The notes below the pieces were generated by a model, which searched no databases, was not told the origin of the DNA, and saw only the letters and a program-made list of their open reading frames with translations. Positions 4,460-5,111 of a stretch of 5,111 bases of DNA are shown here, piece by piece. Positions within the stretch are counted from its first letter, which is position 1. Each line of letters begins with the position of its first letter. A program made the translations under genes and the position numbers. Origin of the DNA: Verrucomicrobia bacterium UBA1727 (GTDB taxonomy: Bacteria > Verrucomicrobiota > Kiritimatiellia > RFP12 > UBA1067); contig DCIL01000041.1 in assembly GCA_002315875.1 (NCBI GenBank), positions 18,118 through 23,228 on the forward strand. Direction: 5' to 3'.

Positions 4460-5111
4460 CCGCGGCAAAAACTGTTTTCATTCTTGGCTACGGCTCAAGC
4501 GGCAAGGCCGCTGAACGCCTCGCGAAGGCGCTTGGCTACGAGACGAAGGTGTTCGACGGCGATGCGCGAGTCGAAGGCGCGGCCGATCTTGCAATCGCCT
4601 CGCCTGGCGTTCCGATGACTTCGCCCCTCATCATCGCCTGCCGCGAGCGCGGCATTCCCATCGTGAGCGAAATGCAGTTCGGTTGCGAAGAGCTCAAACG
4701 CCGCGGATGGAAACTCGTGGCGGTGACCGGCTCGAAGGGCAAGTCATCGGTGGTGAAGCTCCTTGCCGATGCGCTCGGTGGCGTCGCCTGTGGAAACTAC
4801 GGCCTTCCCGTTTGCGACGTCGCCGCCTACACCTCCAATCTACACCTTCATCTCCCCCCACCCCCACTTGCTGTCGTACGCTTGCTGTCCCCCATCACCC
4901 AACCTAACCTTGCTGTCGTTGAGGTTTCGTCTTTCATGATGGAAACGACTTGTCTTCCGTCTGACTTCTTCGATGCCGCGGCGGTTCTCAATCTTCAGGA
5001 AGATCATCTTGATCGCCACGGCTCTGTCGCCGTCTATCACGCGCTGAAACTCAAGCTTCTCGACTTTGCCAAAATCAAAGTCCCCCCTCTCCCCTCTCCC
5101 CTCTACCCTCT
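4456..5111 (+). CDS. murD: UDP-N-acetylmuramoylalanine--D-glutamate ligase, N-terminal part (3' partial), with low-complexity insertions
   Basis: MurD adds D-glutamate to UDP-MurNAc-L-Ala in cytoplasmic peptidoglycan synthesis. The frame is open for 218 codons to the edge. It shows an N-terminal Rossmann-like start (VFILGYGSSGKAA, 7-19), ADLAIASPGVP (43-53), the P-loop VTGSKGKSS (90-98, lysine 96), GNYGLPVCDV (113-122), VVEVSSFMMETT (154-165) with Glu156, and LNLQEDHLDRHG (178-189), followed by YHALKLKLL. These occur in MurD order. E. coli MurD joins the GNIGLP and ELSSFQLE motifs with only about 15 residues; here about 35 lie between, including HLHLPPPPL. A second Pro/Leu/Ser stretch begins after AKIKV (204-208), where the family normally continues as a short strand plus an Asn-Ala-Asp-type motif. 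ATG 4456 overlaps the upstream stop as ATGA, and GGAG at 4441-4444 is 11 nt away. Whether the gene stays in frame beyond the edge is unknown. Confidence 0.88.
   Translation, partial: MTAAKTVFILGYGSSGKAAERLAKALGYETKVFDGDARVEGAADLAIASPGVPMTSPLIIACRERGIPIVSEMQFGCEELKRRGWKLVAVTGSKGKSSVVKLLADALGGVACGNYGLPVCDVAAYTSNLHLHLPPPPLAVVRLLSPITQPNLAVVEVSSFMMETTCLPSDFFDAAAVLNLQEDHLDRHGSVAVYHALKLKLLDFAKIKVPPLPSPLYP
4826..4908 (+). repeat. C-rich, G-poor insertion inside murD
   Basis: Bases 4826-4869 contain no G at all, and two C-runs (4854-4859 and 4861-4865) are separated by one A. The segment encodes AYTSNLHLHLPPPPL and then a short Ser-Pro-Ile-Thr-Gln-Pro stretch. It lies between the conserved GNYGLP and VVEVSSF motifs, where most MurD proteins have only a short link. 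The reading frame is kept. I infer an in-frame insertion of simple-sequence DNA; the exact boundaries are estimated from motif spacing. Confidence 0.65.
4867..4919 (+). repeat. Spaced direct repeats CTTGCTGTC(GT) in murD
   Basis: CTTGCTGTCGT occurs at 4867-4877 and again at 4909-4919, exactly 42 nt (14 codons) apart, so Leu-Ala-Val-Val is encoded twice. A third, shorter copy, CTTGCTGTC, is at 4881-4889. Start-to-start distances are 14 and 28 nt, both multiples of 7. The second 11-bp copy runs into the conserved VEVSSF codons. The pattern suggests a short duplication or template-switch event that created or enlarged the insertion. Confidence 0.8.
5082..5111 (+). repeat. CCCCTCT heptanucleotide tandem array with minus-strand G-quadruplex pattern
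   Basis: Three perfect CCCCTCT units occupy 5084-5090, 5091-5097 and 5098-5104. A fourth with one change (ACCCTCT) fills 5105-5111, and two further C residues precede the array. On the minus strand the runs read G3, G4, G4, G6 with loops of 4, 3 and 3 nt (TAGA, AGA, AGA), which satisfies the usual G3+/loop 1-7 quadruplex pattern. On the plus strand the visible array is translated as Pro/Leu/Ser in the murD frame and contains no stop in that frame. It reaches the window edge, so its true length is unknown. Confidence 0.9.

Noticed and set aside
3836..4468. A 210-codon minus-strand frame over the pseudouridine synthase
   Set aside because: It has no family motif and lies opposite an intact catalytic core with HRLDRETSG.
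4826..4919. Insertion sequence or mobile element in murD
   Set aside because: The insertion is under 100 nt, has no terminal inverted repeats and no coding capacity of its own. The 11-bp direct repeats are better explained by duplication or slippage.

Overview
The window is a compact, fully plus-strand block from a diderm bacterium of roughly 58% G+C by eye. The genome must make peptidoglycan (a murD-type ligase), and it very probably has an LPS-type outer membrane (an OstA/LptA-like domain). It also encodes a secreted carbohydrate esterase suited to plant polysaccharide. This mix, with the short gene gaps and Pro/Thr- and Val/Glu/Lys-rich low-complexity segments, would fit a gut or rumen member of the PVC group (for example Kiritimatiellota/Verrucomicrobiota). 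That placement is a low-confidence guess from style and not a demonstrated assignment.

Layout: (1) 1-84 is the C-terminal tail of a GspE/PilB-type secretion or pilus ATPase. (2) 84-842 is proB, a PUA-less glutamate 5-kinase, whose start overlaps the previous stop. (3) 858-2381 is an exported protein with a Thr/Pro/Ser-rich segment, a long array of KYVDKPVEKEVV-type repeats, a short coiled coil and a C-terminal OstA/LptA-like domain. (4) 2403-3797 is a secreted AXE1/CE7-family acetylxylan esterase with a recognisable Ser-Asp-His triad. (5) 3794-4459 is an RluA-family rRNA/tRNA pseudouridine synthase. (6) 4456-5111 is the N-terminal part of murD, which runs off the right edge.

Three of the five gene junctions are stop/start overlaps (TGATG, GTGA, ATGA). 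The other two gaps are 15 and 21 nt and carry Shine-Dalgarno sequences. No terminator or promoter is evident, so the whole block could be one transcript. Functionally it is a mixture: proline synthesis, envelope biogenesis, polysaccharide deacetylation, RNA modification and cell-wall synthesis. No single pathway is visible.

The most unusual features are low-complexity DNA inside coding sequence. The lptA-like gene carries a 113-nt stretch with only two G residues and a 96-bp higher-order repeat. The murD gene carries two G-poor, C-rich insertions relative to the expected MurD sequence. The first contains spaced copies of CTTGCTGTC at multiples of 7 nt. The second is a (CCCCTCT)n heptanucleotide array that reaches the window edge and has a canonical G-quadruplex pattern on the minus strand. 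A 7-nt unit in an essential gene is frame-sensitive, which makes this the best candidate here for something not previously described. No defence system, mobile element, CRISPR array or RNA gene was found.
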